DNA from: a bacterium
Lineage (GTDB): Bacteria; Actinomycetota; Acidimicrobiia; Acidimicrobiales; CATQHL01
Direction of reading: 5' to 3'
NCBI GenBank assembly: GCA_026708055.1
Contig: JAPOVS010000067.1
Coordinates: 1-64,000, forward strand
DNA length: 64,000 bases
Shown: piece by piece, positions 17,534-25,744 of the stretch
Layout of the letters: every line of letters starts with the position of its first letter
How positions within the stretch are numbered: the stretch's first letter is position 1
Position numbers and translations under genes: made by a program
The notes under the pieces: generated by a model
Databases searched by the model: none
Told to the model about the DNA's origin: nothing
Seen by the model: only the letters and a program-made list of their open reading frames with translations

Positions 17534-19837
17534 CTAGCCGGCTGCTCCCCTGCGGCGCACGGCGCGCATGAGCACCCCCCACGGGCGCGGGTCGAGGATG
17601 CCCCGCAGCCGCTGCGCCGCGGTCCGGGACGCCCGCAGCTCCTCGCTGATCGATGAGGACGCCGTGGCGACCTGCCGCTGGAGCTCGGCGGGCATCGGAC
17701 CGCCGGCGAACGCCGCCACGGACACGCAGAAGGCGAGCCGCCGCCACGGCTCCGGCGCCGAGCCGAGCAGCCGGGCGGCTCGCTGGGCCACCTCGAGAGG
17801 TGTCTCGGAGCGATGCGGCCTGATGCGGCGCGGGCGCAATAGGTCGATGATCTCCTCCCACGCCGCGATCGCACCGCGGCCGGCGTCCGCGCCGACCCAG
17901 CGGCGCCGGCGCCGGCGCTGCAGTGAGCGGAGGCCGGCGGTGGCGGCGCCGTAGAGGCCGCTCGCGGCGACGGCCGCGGCCAGCGCCAGCCCGGCCAGCG
18001 CCAGAATCCGCGCCGCGCTCGTACCGTCACCCTCGGTGGCGAGCTCGCCGTCGCTCGGCGGGGTCGGAGGGGCCGGCGCCGGCGGGTCGTCGCTCGGCCC
18101 GGGCGCCGGCTGGTCGGGCACCGTCGGAGCCGGGGACTCCAGCGGCGAGTCCTGCTGTTCGGGAACGAAGGTGTACGACTCGGCTCCGGGCGCCCCGCGC
18201 CCCGGAGTGGGTTCGAACGCCACCCAGCCGGCGCCGCTGATGTAGACCTCCGGCCAGGCATGGGCGTGCTGCCCGCGCACGCTGTAGAGGGTCCTGCCGG
18301 TGGCGTCGGTCTCGAGGGCCACGCCCGGGGTGAACCCCACCGCCACCCGCGTCGGCAGGCCGAGGGTTCTGGCCAGCGTGGCGAAGGCGCCGGCGAACTG
18401 CTCGCAGTATCCCCGGCGCTCGCTGAACAGGAAGTCCTCCAGCCGGTCACCCGAATGGCCCGGCGCCACCTCGAGGTCGTAGTCGAATCCGTCCCGTAGC
18501 CAGTCCTGCAGCGCCAGTGCCTGCTCGTACGGGCCGTCCCGCCCGGCCGTGACCTCGAGGGCGAGCTCGGCGAGCGACGGGTTCAAGTCCGCCGGCAGAT
18601 CCACGAAGCCGGCCGGTACGTCGGCGGGATCGTTCCGCAGCGACCTGAGGAACGCCCCCTCGAAGCGCGGCGCCGCCGACTGCACGGTGTAGGAGAGGCC
18701 GTCGGAGTCGGTGCGTCCCGCCCCCACCAGCAGCGTTGAGGAGAGCGGTTCGAAGCTTGCCTCGAACGGCGTGCCGAGCGGTTCGAACGCCACGGGCTGG
18801 TACGCCGCCGGCAGCCAGACCGCGGCAAGCGCCCTGATCCTGTAGCTCTGGGTGAACTCGCTCACCGGTCCCGAGGTTGCCGCGAGGTTGGGCAGCGACT
18901 CGCCGGCCGCGCCGGTGCTCTCGTCGAGGGACCAGACCCCCCCGTCGAAGTCGCCGAGCGCGGTCAGGCGCCAGTAGGACCGCCCGGAACTCCGGACGAC
19001 GAAGAGCTCCAGATCGGGATTCTGCAAGAGCCGGCCCGGGACGGCCACGAGAGGGCTGAGAACAACCTTCCGCCCGCTGTCCGCTGGAGCGGTCGACGGG
19101 TCCAGCAGCCTCCTCAGCGGTCCGTCGTCGAGTGAGGGCAGCAACGCGGTGGTGAGCAGCGCGGCGGCGCCGACCGCCAGTGCCCCCGTCATGATTCCCC
19201 GAGGCAGGCGCACCCGGGGCTTCGGGGCGGCGCCGACGGCGGGCCGGGCCGCCGAACGCGCCGTGGCGTGCGCCAGGGCGAAGGCGACGGCGCACGCCAC
19301 GCTGATCGTGGGGTAGAGGATCGTGCCGTCGGCGGTCCCGAAGGTCGCCACCAGGGCCAGCAGGATCGCCGCCGGGGCCAGCGCCTCGCCGCGGGCTCCG
19401 ACACGGAAGGCCGCCCAGTCGCTCAGCAGGGCGAGCAACCAGGCCACCGCAGCAGCCGCGACGAGCAGCCCGGTGTCCTCGCCCAGTGGCACCTGCGAGG
19501 ACTGCAGCAACTGCCAGATATCGCCGAGATCCGCCCCTATTGCCTCGAACGTGGCGCGCCGCGGCAGCCCGTAGCCGGTCGTCTGCGGGTAGTGCACCCA
19601 CACCTGGAGTGCCGCCACGCCGACCAGCGAGACGAGCGCGCTGAGCGCCACGCCACGGCCGGCGCGGCGCATCAGGGCGACGAGCAGGTGCGCCAGGAGC
19701 GCCGCGCCGAGCACCGGCGCCAGGAACGAGGTGCCGTCGAAGAGGCGGACGCCTCCCGCCAGGGTTGCCAGCGTGACCGCCGTCGCCAGCAGTTCCCCCG
19801 CCGGCGCGCGGCCGGCCGGGCTCGCCGGGCGTCTCAT
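17534..19837 (-). CDS. Transglutaminase-like membrane protein (TgpA/DUF3488 type)
   Basis: The 767-residue protein has five to six N-terminal membrane segments, a large extracytoplasmic region, a transglutaminase-core domain, one more membrane segment ([20 protein letters not shown]) after a Pro-rich linker, and a cytoplasmic DUF4129-like tail. The catalytic Cys is in RRGYCEQFAGAFATLARTLG and the catalytic His in VRGQHAHAWPEVY. It overlaps the DUF58 gene by four bases and forms the usual MoxR-DUF58-transglutaminase operon. Such sets are thought to act in envelope protein assembly or processing; substrates are unknown. Confidence 0.9.
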   Translation of the reverse strand: MRRPASPAGRAPAGELLATAVTLATLAGGVRLFDGTSFLAPVLGAALLAHLLVALMRRAGRGVALSALVSLVGVAALQVWVHYPQTTGYGLPRRATFEAIGADLGDIWQLLQSSQVPLGEDTGLLVAAAAVAWLLALLSDWAAFRVGARGEALAPAAILLALVATFGTADGTILYPTISVACAVAFALAHATARSAARPAVGAAPKPRVRLPRGIMTGALAVGAAALLTTALLPSLDDGPLRRLLDPSTAPADSGRKVVLSPLVAVPGRLLQNPDLELFVVRSSGRSYWRLTALGDFDGGVWSLDESTGAAGESLPNLAATSGPVSEFTQSYRIRALAAVWLPAAYQPVAFEPLGTPFEASFEPLSSTLLVGAGRTDSDGLSYTVQSAAPRFEGAFLRSLRNDPADVPAGFVDLPADLNPSLAELALEVTAGRDGPYEQALALQDWLRDGFDYDLEVAPGHSGDRLEDFLFSERRGYCEQFAGAFATLARTLGLPTRVAVGFTPGVALETDATGRTLYSVRGQHAHAWPEVYISGAGWVAFEPTPGRGAPGAESYTFVPEQQDSPLESPAPTVPDQPAPGPSDDPPAPAPPTPPSDGELATEGDGTSAARILALAGLALAAAVAASGLYGAATAGLRSLQRRRRRRWVGADAGRGAIAAWEEIIDLLRPRRIRPHRSETPLEVAQRAARLLGSAPEPWRRLAFCVSVAAFAGGPMPAELQRQVATASSSISEELRASRTAAQRLRGILDPRPWGVLMRAVRRRGAAG

Positions 19838-20970
19838 CGGGCCGGCGAGCCGCCGCGCAGCATCCGGAACTCGTCCCAGCGTTCGGAGATCGATTCGCCG
19901 GGACCGATGGCCAGAACGTCACGGTGCTCGTCGGGGGGCTCGTCCTGCCAGAAGCTGCAGATGATCCGTCGAGGGCCGAATCGATCCAGCGGCAACGAGG
20001 ACTCGCCGACCGCGCCGCCCATGACCGCCAGCAGGATCATCCGGGCGGCGCCGACCGGGAGCCGCGCGGCAGGTCGACGGCCGGCGGGGATCTGCTCGAC
20101 GAGAGCCAAGGCATCGAGCACACCGGTCGGGGCGCCCGTGGCGCGCACCTCGGCACCGCCGCTCGTGAGCAGCCGGACCGATCCTGACTCGGCGGCGGCC
20201 ATCACGGCCAGCCCGGCGGCGGCGGAGACCATCCGCTCGAAGATCTCCGGCGTGGCGGCCCCCTCCTCGGCGTCCAGGAACAGCAGGGTCTCCGGGCGCT
20301 GGACGGTCTCGAATCGGCGCACCAGCAGTTCCTGGTAGCGGGTACTGGACGGCCAATGAATCCGACGGGGATCGTCACCGGGTTCGAATCTGCGGAGGCT
20401 GTGAAGGTCCGTGGCGGATCCCGACACGAGTTGGGCGTGCCGGCGCCGTTCGGTGGCGTGCTCGATGGTCTCCGTCAGGGGCTGGAGGTCGGCGATCTCG
20501 GGCCACACGAGCACCCGGCGGCGCGGTACCAGGCGGTGGCGACGGCGCGCCAGCCCGAAGGCATCCTCCGTCTCGAGCCAGAGCGGGCCCACGTCACGCC
20601 AGCCGCGCCTGTGCGTGGGCAGGTGGTAGTGGTCCTCGACGACCGCTCCCGACCGCATGCGCCCCACCCGCAGCACGGGTCCCGGGTGGTCGCTCGCATC
20701 GTCGAGGACGTCGGCGGGCGGGGCGGCACGTCGCCGGGCCGGGTTGCTGAGGCGGAGCTGGACTTGCAGCGGGGTCCCGCAGCTGACTCGCCGCCGTGGG
20801 GGATTGCAGACCGCCCGCATCGGGGGGCGCAGCAAGGTCGTGAGGCCGGCGAGCAGCACCAGCCCGGCGCACACCGTCGCCGCGAGGAACAGTTCCGGCA
20901 GCCCGAACAGCAGGGCGGCCGCCCCGAACACCAGGGCGGCGAGCAGCGCCAGGACGCCGGCCCGGGTCAC
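19834..20970 (-). CDS. DUF58 protein with two N-terminal membrane segments
   Basis: Two hydrophobic stretches at residues 5-45 are followed by a beta-rich region and the DUF58 signature near residue 190 (DLHSLRRFEPGDDPRRIHW, then a TRYQELLVRRFE stretch), and by a vWA-like C-terminal part (LLFLDAEEGAATPEIFERMV). The 378-residue protein lies 12 bases after the MoxR ATPase and overlaps the transglutaminase gene. It is likely to be the membrane-side partner of the ATPase. Confidence 0.9.
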   Translation of the reverse strand: MTRAGVLALLAALVFGAAALLFGLPELFLAATVCAGLVLLAGLTTLLRPPMRAVCNPPRRRVSCGTPLQVQLRLSNPARRRAAPPADVLDDASDHPGPVLRVGRMRSGAVVEDHYHLPTHRRGWRDVGPLWLETEDAFGLARRRHRLVPRRRVLVWPEIADLQPLTETIEHATERRRHAQLVSGSATDLHSLRRFEPGDDPRRIHWPSSTRYQELLVRRFETVQRPETLLFLDAEEGAATPEIFERMVSAAAGLAVMAAAESGSVRLLTSGGAEVRATGAPTGVLDALALVEQIPAGRRPAARLPVGAARMILLAVMGGAVGESSLPLDRFGPRRIICSFWQDEPPDEHRDVLAIGPGESISERWDEFRMLRGGSPAR

Positions 20971-20982
20971 CTGGCCGTCCGA

Positions 20983-21972
20983 TCAGCGAACGCTGACCGG
21001 CGGGCTGGGCGTGTCGGTCAGGATCTCCTCGATCACGGCGGCGGGCGTCGTCCCGTTGAACTGGGCGCTCTGGTGCAGGGTGATGCGGTGGAGCAGGATC
21101 GGCCGGGCGACGTCCTTCACGTCGTCGGGCAGGACGAAGTTGCGGCCGGCGGCGGCGGCCCTCGCCTGTGCCACACGCTGCAGGCCCAGCACGGCGCGCG
21201 GCGACATCCCACCGGCGATGGCGCCGTGGGCGCGGCTGTTGAAGGCCAGGTCCACGAGGTAGTCGCGCACGGCCGGAGCCACGTGCACCGCTCGGACAGC
21301 CTCGATCATGGCTTGGACCGAGGCTGTGTCGGTGACGGCGGGCAGGTCCTCCAGCGGATCCCTGGCGAGTTGCGAGTCCAGGATCTCCGCCTCGGCGGCG
21401 CGATCCGGGAAACCGGCGCTGAGACTCATGAGGAAGCGGTCGAGCTGGCTGGTGGGCAGCGGGAAGGTGCCCTCGATCTCCTCGGAGTTCTCCGTGGCGA
21501 TCACCAGGAAGGGCGAGGCAAGACGATGGGTGGTGCCGTCCACCGTGACCTGACGCTCGGCCATCGCCTCGAGCAGTGCGGACTGGGTCCGGGGCGAGGT
21601 CCGGTTGATCTCGTCGGCCAGCAGGAGGCCGGCGAACACCGGCCCCGGCCTGAACTCGAAGCCGTTTCGCACCGGATTCCACAGCGACACCCCGACGACG
21701 TCGCTGGGCAGCAGGTCGGGCGTGAACTGCACGCGGCCGAACTCCAGGCCGAGTGTGCGCGCCACCGTCTTGGCGAGCATGGTCTTGCCCGCCCCGGGAG
21801 GGTCGCGCAGGAGCGCGTGCCCCTCGGCGAACAGGCAGAGCAGCAGGAGCCTGACGAGGCGGCGCTTGCCCTTGACGACCCGCTCGACGTTGGCGGCGAC
21901 GGCCTCGAAGGTCGCCGCGAAACCGCCTTGGGCCGGGGCGGTGGATGGCGACTCGGGGTTGGCGTTGCTCAC
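20983..21972 (-). CDS. MoxR-family AAA+ ATPase
   Basis: About 329 residues with Walker A (RDPPGAGKT), Walker B (LLLADEINRTSPRTQSALLEAM), sensor 1 (FLVIATEN) and a lid domain (GGMSPRAVLGLQRVAQARA). The usual Gly or Glu before the P-loop is Arg here. GTG 21972 is chosen because the preceding frame is low-complexity and the family begins shortly before FEAVAANVERVVKGK. MoxR ATPases act as chaperones for vWA-containing partners; the DUF58 protein immediately downstream is the obvious candidate. It is divergent from the small gene at 22066. Confidence 0.92.
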   Translation of the reverse strand: MSNANPESPSTAPAQGGFAATFEAVAANVERVVKGKRRLVRLLLLCLFAEGHALLRDPPGAGKTMLAKTVARTLGLEFGRVQFTPDLLPSDVVGVSLWNPVRNGFEFRPGPVFAGLLLADEINRTSPRTQSALLEAMAERQVTVDGTTHRLASPFLVIATENSEEIEGTFPLPTSQLDRFLMSLSAGFPDRAAEAEILDSQLARDPLEDLPAVTDTASVQAMIEAVRAVHVAPAVRDYLVDLAFNSRAHGAIAGGMSPRAVLGLQRVAQARAAAAGRNFVLPDDVKDVARPILLHRITLHQSAQFNGTTPAAVIEEILTDTPSPPVSVR

Positions 21973-22065
21973 TCTGGCAGATCCGGTGTGTACTCGTCTG
22001 CAGTCCTGCGAGGGCCCCGACGGTCGTCCGCCATCAGGACCTCCGCGCCCCATTAGGGTACGCCG

Positions 22066-22326
22066 GTGGTGGGCCCGACAAGTCGCATTCAGTGGCGGTA
22101 CCGCGCCGGCGGCCTGTTGCTGGCGGTGGGCTGGGAGCTTCTTCGCCGGCCGCGCCTGTGGCCGGAGGCGTTCCGGCAGTTGCCGACCGTCGCCTCGGGG
22201 CGGTACCGGGGGTTCCGCTCGGTGACCGCCTACGGTGATCCTCAGCGGCAGCCGGCGCCGGCCGACGTCCTGGCCTGGCTGCGGTGGGCGCGGTCCTTCA
22301 GACGGGCCTGCACCCGGCACGGGTGA
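22066..22326 (+). CDS. Small conserved hypothetical protein
   Basis: The product has 86 residues. After a basic start it has a hydrophobic stretch (GGLLLAVGWELLRRPRLW), then FRSVTAYGDPQRQPAPADVLAWLRWARSFRRA. The pattern of a YGDP motif, PAPADV and a Trp-containing C-terminal helix is one I associate with small Acidimicrobiia proteins of unknown function, which makes the gene real despite its length. GTG 22066 is one of two adjacent candidates (the other is GTG 22069, out of frame). It ends 34 bases before the HNH endonuclease gene. Confidence 0.6.
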   Translation: MVGPTSRIQWRYRAGGLLLAVGWELLRRPRLWPEAFRQLPTVASGRYRGFRSVTAYGDPQRQPAPADVLAWLRWARSFRRACTRHG

Positions 22327-22360
22327 GGCATCGCGCGCTGTCGGGCTAGCTTGTTGGGCC

Positions 22361-22870
22361 ATGACCCAGGCCCTGGTGCTCAACGCCACGAACGAGCCGC
22401 TGAGTGTGGTGCCCGCTCGCCGCGCCGCCGTGCTGGTGCTCGACGGGAAGGCCGACGCCGTGCACCTCAGCGGTGTGGAGTTGCGGTCGGAGAGCCTCAG
22501 CCTCCCGATCCCCTCGGTCGTTCGCCTGCAGTACTACGTCCGAGTGCCGTACCTGCGGCGAGGCTCGCTGAGCCGGAGGGGCGTGCTGGCGCGGGACGAT
22601 CACAGTTGCCAGTACTGCGGTCACCGTGCCGACAGCATCGACCACGTCCGCCCGCGCAGCCGCGGCGGGGGACACACCTGGGACAACGTGGTGGCGGCCT
22701 GCCGGCGTTGCAACACGCGCAAGCGTGATCGACTCCCCAGCGAGATCGGCATGCGGCTCCGGCGCACGCCTCGGCCGCCGACGTGGACCACCGTCATCCG
22801 CCTCAGCGCCGGCGAGGTTCCCGACCACTGGGGCGCCTACCTGCACGACGACAGAGCCCTGTCGGCGTGA
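22361..22870 (+). CDS. HNH endonuclease family protein
   Basis: The 169-residue protein opens with ALVLNATNEPLSVVPARRA, the standard N-terminus of a widespread actinobacterial HNH family. The nuclease core is near residues 82-125: CQYCG, DSIDHVRPRSRGG with the catalytic His, HTWDNVVAACRRCN with the conserved Asn and second cysteine pair, and KRDRLPSEIGMRL. The family is common in housekeeping contexts and its substrate is not established. ATG 22361 is clear. The stop overlaps the next gene by four bases. Confidence 0.9.
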   Translation: MTQALVLNATNEPLSVVPARRAAVLVLDGKADAVHLSGVELRSESLSLPIPSVVRLQYYVRVPYLRRGSLSRRGVLARDDHSCQYCGHRADSIDHVRPRSRGGGHTWDNVVAACRRCNTRKRDRLPSEIGMRLRRTPRPPTWTTVIRLSAGEVPDHWGAYLHDDRALSA

Positions 22871-23583
22871 GCCGCGGCGGGGCCGCGGCATCGGGCGGCT
22901 CCCCCGGACCCTGGAGCATCATCGAGCGCCGCGGCTCGGTGCGGAGCCTGCACGGGATTGTGGCCGGCCCGGTCCGGTCGCGGGAGATCTGGGTCATGCG
23001 GCCCGCCGCGGGAGCCGTCGTCCTCGGCAGCAGCCAGCGCCCCGGCACGGTGGACGCCACAGCGGCGCGCCGGCGCGGCCTGACGGTGCTGCGGCGCCGC
23101 TCGGGCGGGGGAGTGGTGCTGGTGTCGCCCGCCGATCTGCTCTGGGTGGACGTGGTGGTGCCCCGGGGTGATCCGCTGTGGCATCCCGACACCGGACGCT
23201 CCTTCCTGTGGCTCGGGGACCTGTGGCGGCGCGCCCTGGGCCGCAGTGGGGTCGCCGCCGAGGCTCACGAAGGCCGCTACGAGCCGGGCGCGTGGGGATC
23301 GTTGGTCTGCTTCGCCGGACGCGGCCCCGGCGAGGTCTTCGTGGCGGGTCGGAAGGTGATCGGCCTGTCCCAGCGGCGCACCGCTTCGGCGGCGCGGTTC
23401 CAGTGTGGCGTGCTGCTGCGCTGGGATCCCGCGACACTGGCCGACCTGCTCGTGCTGCCAGCGGAACAGCGCGAGACGCTGGAGCGCGATCTCGCCGCCT
23501 GCGCCGCGGGCGTCGACCTCTCCGAGCACCGGATTCTGGATGCTCTCCTTGCCGCCCTGCAGGCGGCCGGGAGCAACCGCTAG
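22867..23583 (+). CDS. Lipoate-protein ligase A-like protein
   Basis: The 238-residue protein has the BPL/LplA/LipB catalytic fold pattern: LRRRSGGGVVLVSPADLLWVDVVVP, which matches the lipoate-binding RRxSGGG motif, and VAGRKVIGLSQRRTASAARF, which holds the conserved catalytic Lys in KVxGxxQ. It may attach lipoate or a related acyl group to a carrier lysine, but several members of this fold have other roles and the substrate is not clear. GTG 22867 overlaps the HNH stop as GTGA. It ends 85 bases before the mraZ promoter. Confidence 0.75.
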   Translation: MSRGGAAASGGSPGPWSIIERRGSVRSLHGIVAGPVRSREIWVMRPAAGAVVLGSSQRPGTVDATAARRRGLTVLRRRSGGGVVLVSPADLLWVDVVVPRGDPLWHPDTGRSFLWLGDLWRRALGRSGVAAEAHEGRYEPGAWGSLVCFAGRGPGEVFVAGRKVIGLSQRRTASAARFQCGVLLRWDPATLADLLVLPAEQRETLERDLAACAAGVDLSEHRILDALLAALQAAGSNR

Positions 23584-23667
23584 GACATCCCTCCCAGCCG
23601 CGGAACTCGACCACCGCCGCGAGGTTCTCCGGCGGCTCCTGAGACCCCTCCTGGTGGCTTGATTGTC

Positions 23668-23710
23668 TTGCTCAGTGGGGAGAGGTGGTCTATTGTGGTG
23701 AAAAAAGGGG
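23668..23710 (+). promoter_or_regulatory. mraZ promoter with four MraZ-type boxes
   Basis: A sigma-70-like promoter is visible: -35 TTGCTC at 23668-23673, a 17-base spacer, and -10 TATTGT at 23691-23696. Four TGGNN-type boxes spaced exactly ten bases apart overlap it: TGGGG 23676, TGGTC 23686, TGGTG 23696 and AGGGG 23706. MraZ proteins are known to bind tandem TGGGN repeats with 10-base periodicity upstream of their own operon and to repress it. The arrangement fits autoregulation by the mraZ product encoded 83 bases downstream. The leader between 23711 and 23792 holds no other clear signal. Confidence 0.75.
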
Positions 23711-23792
23711 AACAGTCCCTATACTGAACTCCGTTCAGAACAGCCGCGCCGAGCGCAATGCACGGCGCAGAGTCAGTGAGACACGACACACC

Positions 23793-24263
23793 ATGGATAG
23801 AACATTCTCCGGCAGTCACGAGCGCTCCATCGACGGTAAGTGGCGCGTCTCGCTCCCGCCGGAGTTCCGCGGCGGGCTGGATGCCGAGGACCGCTGTGTC
23901 CTGGGCCGTGTTCCCGGCAGCCCTTGCCTGGGGCTGTGGCGTCAGAAGGGTTTCGACGCCGCCTACCGGCGCCTCGAGGAGGAGGTTCGCACCCGGGGTT
24001 CCGGACAGAATCTGCTCCGCTGGTTCTCCGGCAACGGCTATCCCGTTCGGCCCGACGCGCAGGGCCGCATCGTGGTGCCCGAGCCGCTGCGCGAGGTGCT
24101 CAGCATCGACACCGCCGAGAGCGAGGCGCGCGTCTTCGTCGCGGGCGTCGGCGAGCGGATCGAGCTGTGGAACAGCGAGGTCTGGCTGGCGACGGTCGGT
24201 GGGGCCGACGCCTACACCGATGAGACGGGCCTGGATCCCTGGTCCGAGAGCAGTTGGCTGTGA
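23793..24263 (+). CDS. mraZ: Transcriptional regulator MraZ
   Basis: MraZ is the ring-forming regulator that controls the division and cell-wall operon. The product has 156 residues with the two expected SpoVT/AbrB-type repeats: HERSIDGKWRVSLPPEFR at the N-terminus and NGYPVRPDAQGRIVVPEPLR in the middle. ATG 23793 is chosen because it gives the family N-terminus (MDRTFSGSHE); GTG 23685 would add 36 unrelated residues and would start inside the operator boxes. The C-terminus is slightly longer than usual. It is separated from rsmH by 165 bases that include an inverted-repeat element. Confidence 0.93.
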   Translation: MDRTFSGSHERSIDGKWRVSLPPEFRGGLDAEDRCVLGRVPGSPCLGLWRQKGFDAAYRRLEEEVRTRGSGQNLLRWFSGNGYPVRPDAQGRIVVPEPLREVLSIDTAESEARVFVAGVGERIELWNSEVWLATVGGADAYTDETGLDPWSESSWL

Positions 24264-24279
24264 ACGACCGGCCCGCGCT

Positions 24280-24411
24280 GGTCCGCCGCTCAGCAATCTC
24301 CCGGCTGGCAGGAGGACAGCCAATCCCTACTCCGCCCGCTTGCCACTTTCCTTGCGACGGCAACAATCGCCGCGAGGTCCTGGCAGTCGGGAGATTGCTG
24401 AGCGGCGGACC
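24280..24411. mobile_element. 132-bp miniature inverted-repeat element between mraZ and rsmH
   Basis: The arms 24280-24303 and 24388-24411 are perfect inverted copies of each other over 24 bases (left arm begins GGTCCGCCGCTC). Similarity continues inward for about nine more bases with two mismatches. The 84-base interior has no plausible gene. This is the structure of a MITE-like non-autonomous element, although no clean target duplication is visible at the ends. If transcribed within the mraZ transcript it would fold into a very stable stem of at least 24 base pairs just upstream of rsmH. Confidence 0.7.
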
Positions 24412-24428
24412 GCGGGTGCGACGGCACC

Positions 24429-25376
24429 GTGGCCGTCCATGAGGGCCCCGGGATCGGAGGGCACGACTCCGTCATGGTCCGCGAGGTCACCGAGGTGCTG
24501 GAGCCGATCCCGGCGGGCGTCCTCGTGGATGCCACGGTCGGGGCAGGCGGTCACACCGCCGCCCTCCTGGAGCTTCGCCCCGATCTGAGATTCGTCGGGC
24601 TGGATCGAGATCCTGCGGCACTCTCCGCCGCCGCCCGGCGTCTTCCCGACGATGTCCGGCTGCTCCGCTGCAGCTACGCGGAGCTCGGCGCGGTGCTCGC
24701 CGAGTTGGGGGTCGGCTCGCTCTCGGGCGTGATCTTCGATCTCGGGGTCAGCTCCATGCAGCTCGACACCGCCGCCCGCGGGTTCAGCTACCGGGCTGCC
24801 GGGCCGATCGACATGCGCATGGATCCCACCGCTGAGCTCAGCGCTGCGCAGATCGTCAACGAATGGCCGGTCGAACGCCTGGCGAGCCTGCTGAGGCGCG
24901 ACGGCGACGAACCGCATGCACAGCGGATCGCCCGGGCCATCGTGGCCCGCCGCCCGCTGCCCGACACCGTCGTTCTGGCCGAGGTCGTGCGCTCCGCCAT
25001 ACCTGCCCGCGACCGCCGGCGCGGCGGGCATCCGGCCAAGCGCAGCTTCCAGGCGCTGCGCATCGCGGTCAACAATGAGATCGCCCAGATCGCCCCTGCG
25101 CTCACGCAGGCCATCGACCGACTGGTGCCTGACGGCAGGGGAGTGGTGCTCAGCTACCACTCCGGGGAGGACCGTGTCGTGAAGGACACCCTGGCGGCTG
25201 CCGCCTCCGGCGGCTGTGCCTGCCCGCCGAGGCTTCCCTGCGTCTGCGGTGCCGTCCCCAGCATCCGGCTGCTCTCCCGGCGCCCGGCGCGGCCCGCAGC
25301 CGAGGAGACACGACGCAACCCGCGCGCCTCGAGCGCCCGCCTACGGTCCTTCCAGAAGCTCCAGGTGGCGGCATGA
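24429..25376 (+). CDS. rsmH: 16S rRNA C1402 N4-methyltransferase RsmH
   Basis: RsmH methylates the N4 position of C1402 in 16S rRNA using S-adenosylmethionine. The 315-residue sequence has the family start HDSVMVREVTEVL, the cofactor-binding VDATVGAGGHTAALLE, IFDLGVSSMQLD, RGFSYRAAGPIDMRMD, KRSFQALRIAVNNE and the C-terminal VVLSYHSGEDRVVK. GTG 24429 lies 18 bases after the inverted-repeat element. The final ATGA overlaps ftsL. Confidence 0.95.
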   Translation: MAVHEGPGIGGHDSVMVREVTEVLEPIPAGVLVDATVGAGGHTAALLELRPDLRFVGLDRDPAALSAAARRLPDDVRLLRCSYAELGAVLAELGVGSLSGVIFDLGVSSMQLDTAARGFSYRAAGPIDMRMDPTAELSAAQIVNEWPVERLASLLRRDGDEPHAQRIARAIVARRPLPDTVVLAEVVRSAIPARDRRRGGHPAKRSFQALRIAVNNEIAQIAPALTQAIDRLVPDGRGVVLSYHSGEDRVVKDTLAAAASGGCACPPRLPCVCGAVPSIRLLSRRPARPAAEETRRNPRASSARLRSFQKLQVAA

Positions 25377-25744
25377 GCAAGGCTCTCCCCACGCCGCAGC
25401 CGGCCGCCACACAGGCAGGCACGCAGTCCCGGCTCCGCGTCGTGGCGCGAGAGCGGCCCAGGTCGAGTCAGGTTCGCCGCCTCGTCGTGTGTGTGGTGGT
25501 CGTGCTGCTGGGCGGGCTGTTCGCCATCGGCGTCCTCCAGGCAGTGGTCACGCAGGCTCAGGGACGCATCGACCAGTTGGACCGCCGGATCGACGAGGCG
25601 GTCAACCTCGACCGCGAGCTGCGACTGCGGCGTGCCGAATTGCTGTCGCCGGCGCGCCTGGCCACCGAGGCACGGGATCGCCTCGGGATGGTGCCGCCGG
25701 AGACGATCAACTACCTGGACCCGGCCGTCCCTCCGGCTCCGTGA
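25373..25744 (+). CDS. ftsL: Cell division protein FtsL
   Basis: FtsL is a bitopic divisome protein that works with FtsQ and FtsB. The 123-residue product has a basic cytoplasmic N-terminus, one membrane segment (VVCVVVVLLGGLFAIGVLQAVV) at about residues 39-60, then a predicted coiled coil (GRIDQLDRRIDEAVNLDREL) and a short tail with ARDRLGMVPPETINYL, typical of FtsL/FtsB-like proteins. Its identity rests on this topology and on its place between rsmH and ftsI, as the family is poorly conserved in sequence. Both ends overlap neighbours by four bases. Confidence 0.85.
   Translation: MSKALPTPQPAATQAGTQSRLRVVARERPRSSQVRRLVVCVVVVLLGGLFAIGVLQAVVTQAQGRIDQLDRRIDEAVNLDRELRLRRAELLSPARLATEARDRLGMVPPETINYLDPAVPPAP

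Noticed and set aside
20356-22056. A 566-codon plus-strand frame
   Set aside because: It is antisense to the DUF58 and MoxR genes, which have clear motifs on the other strand.
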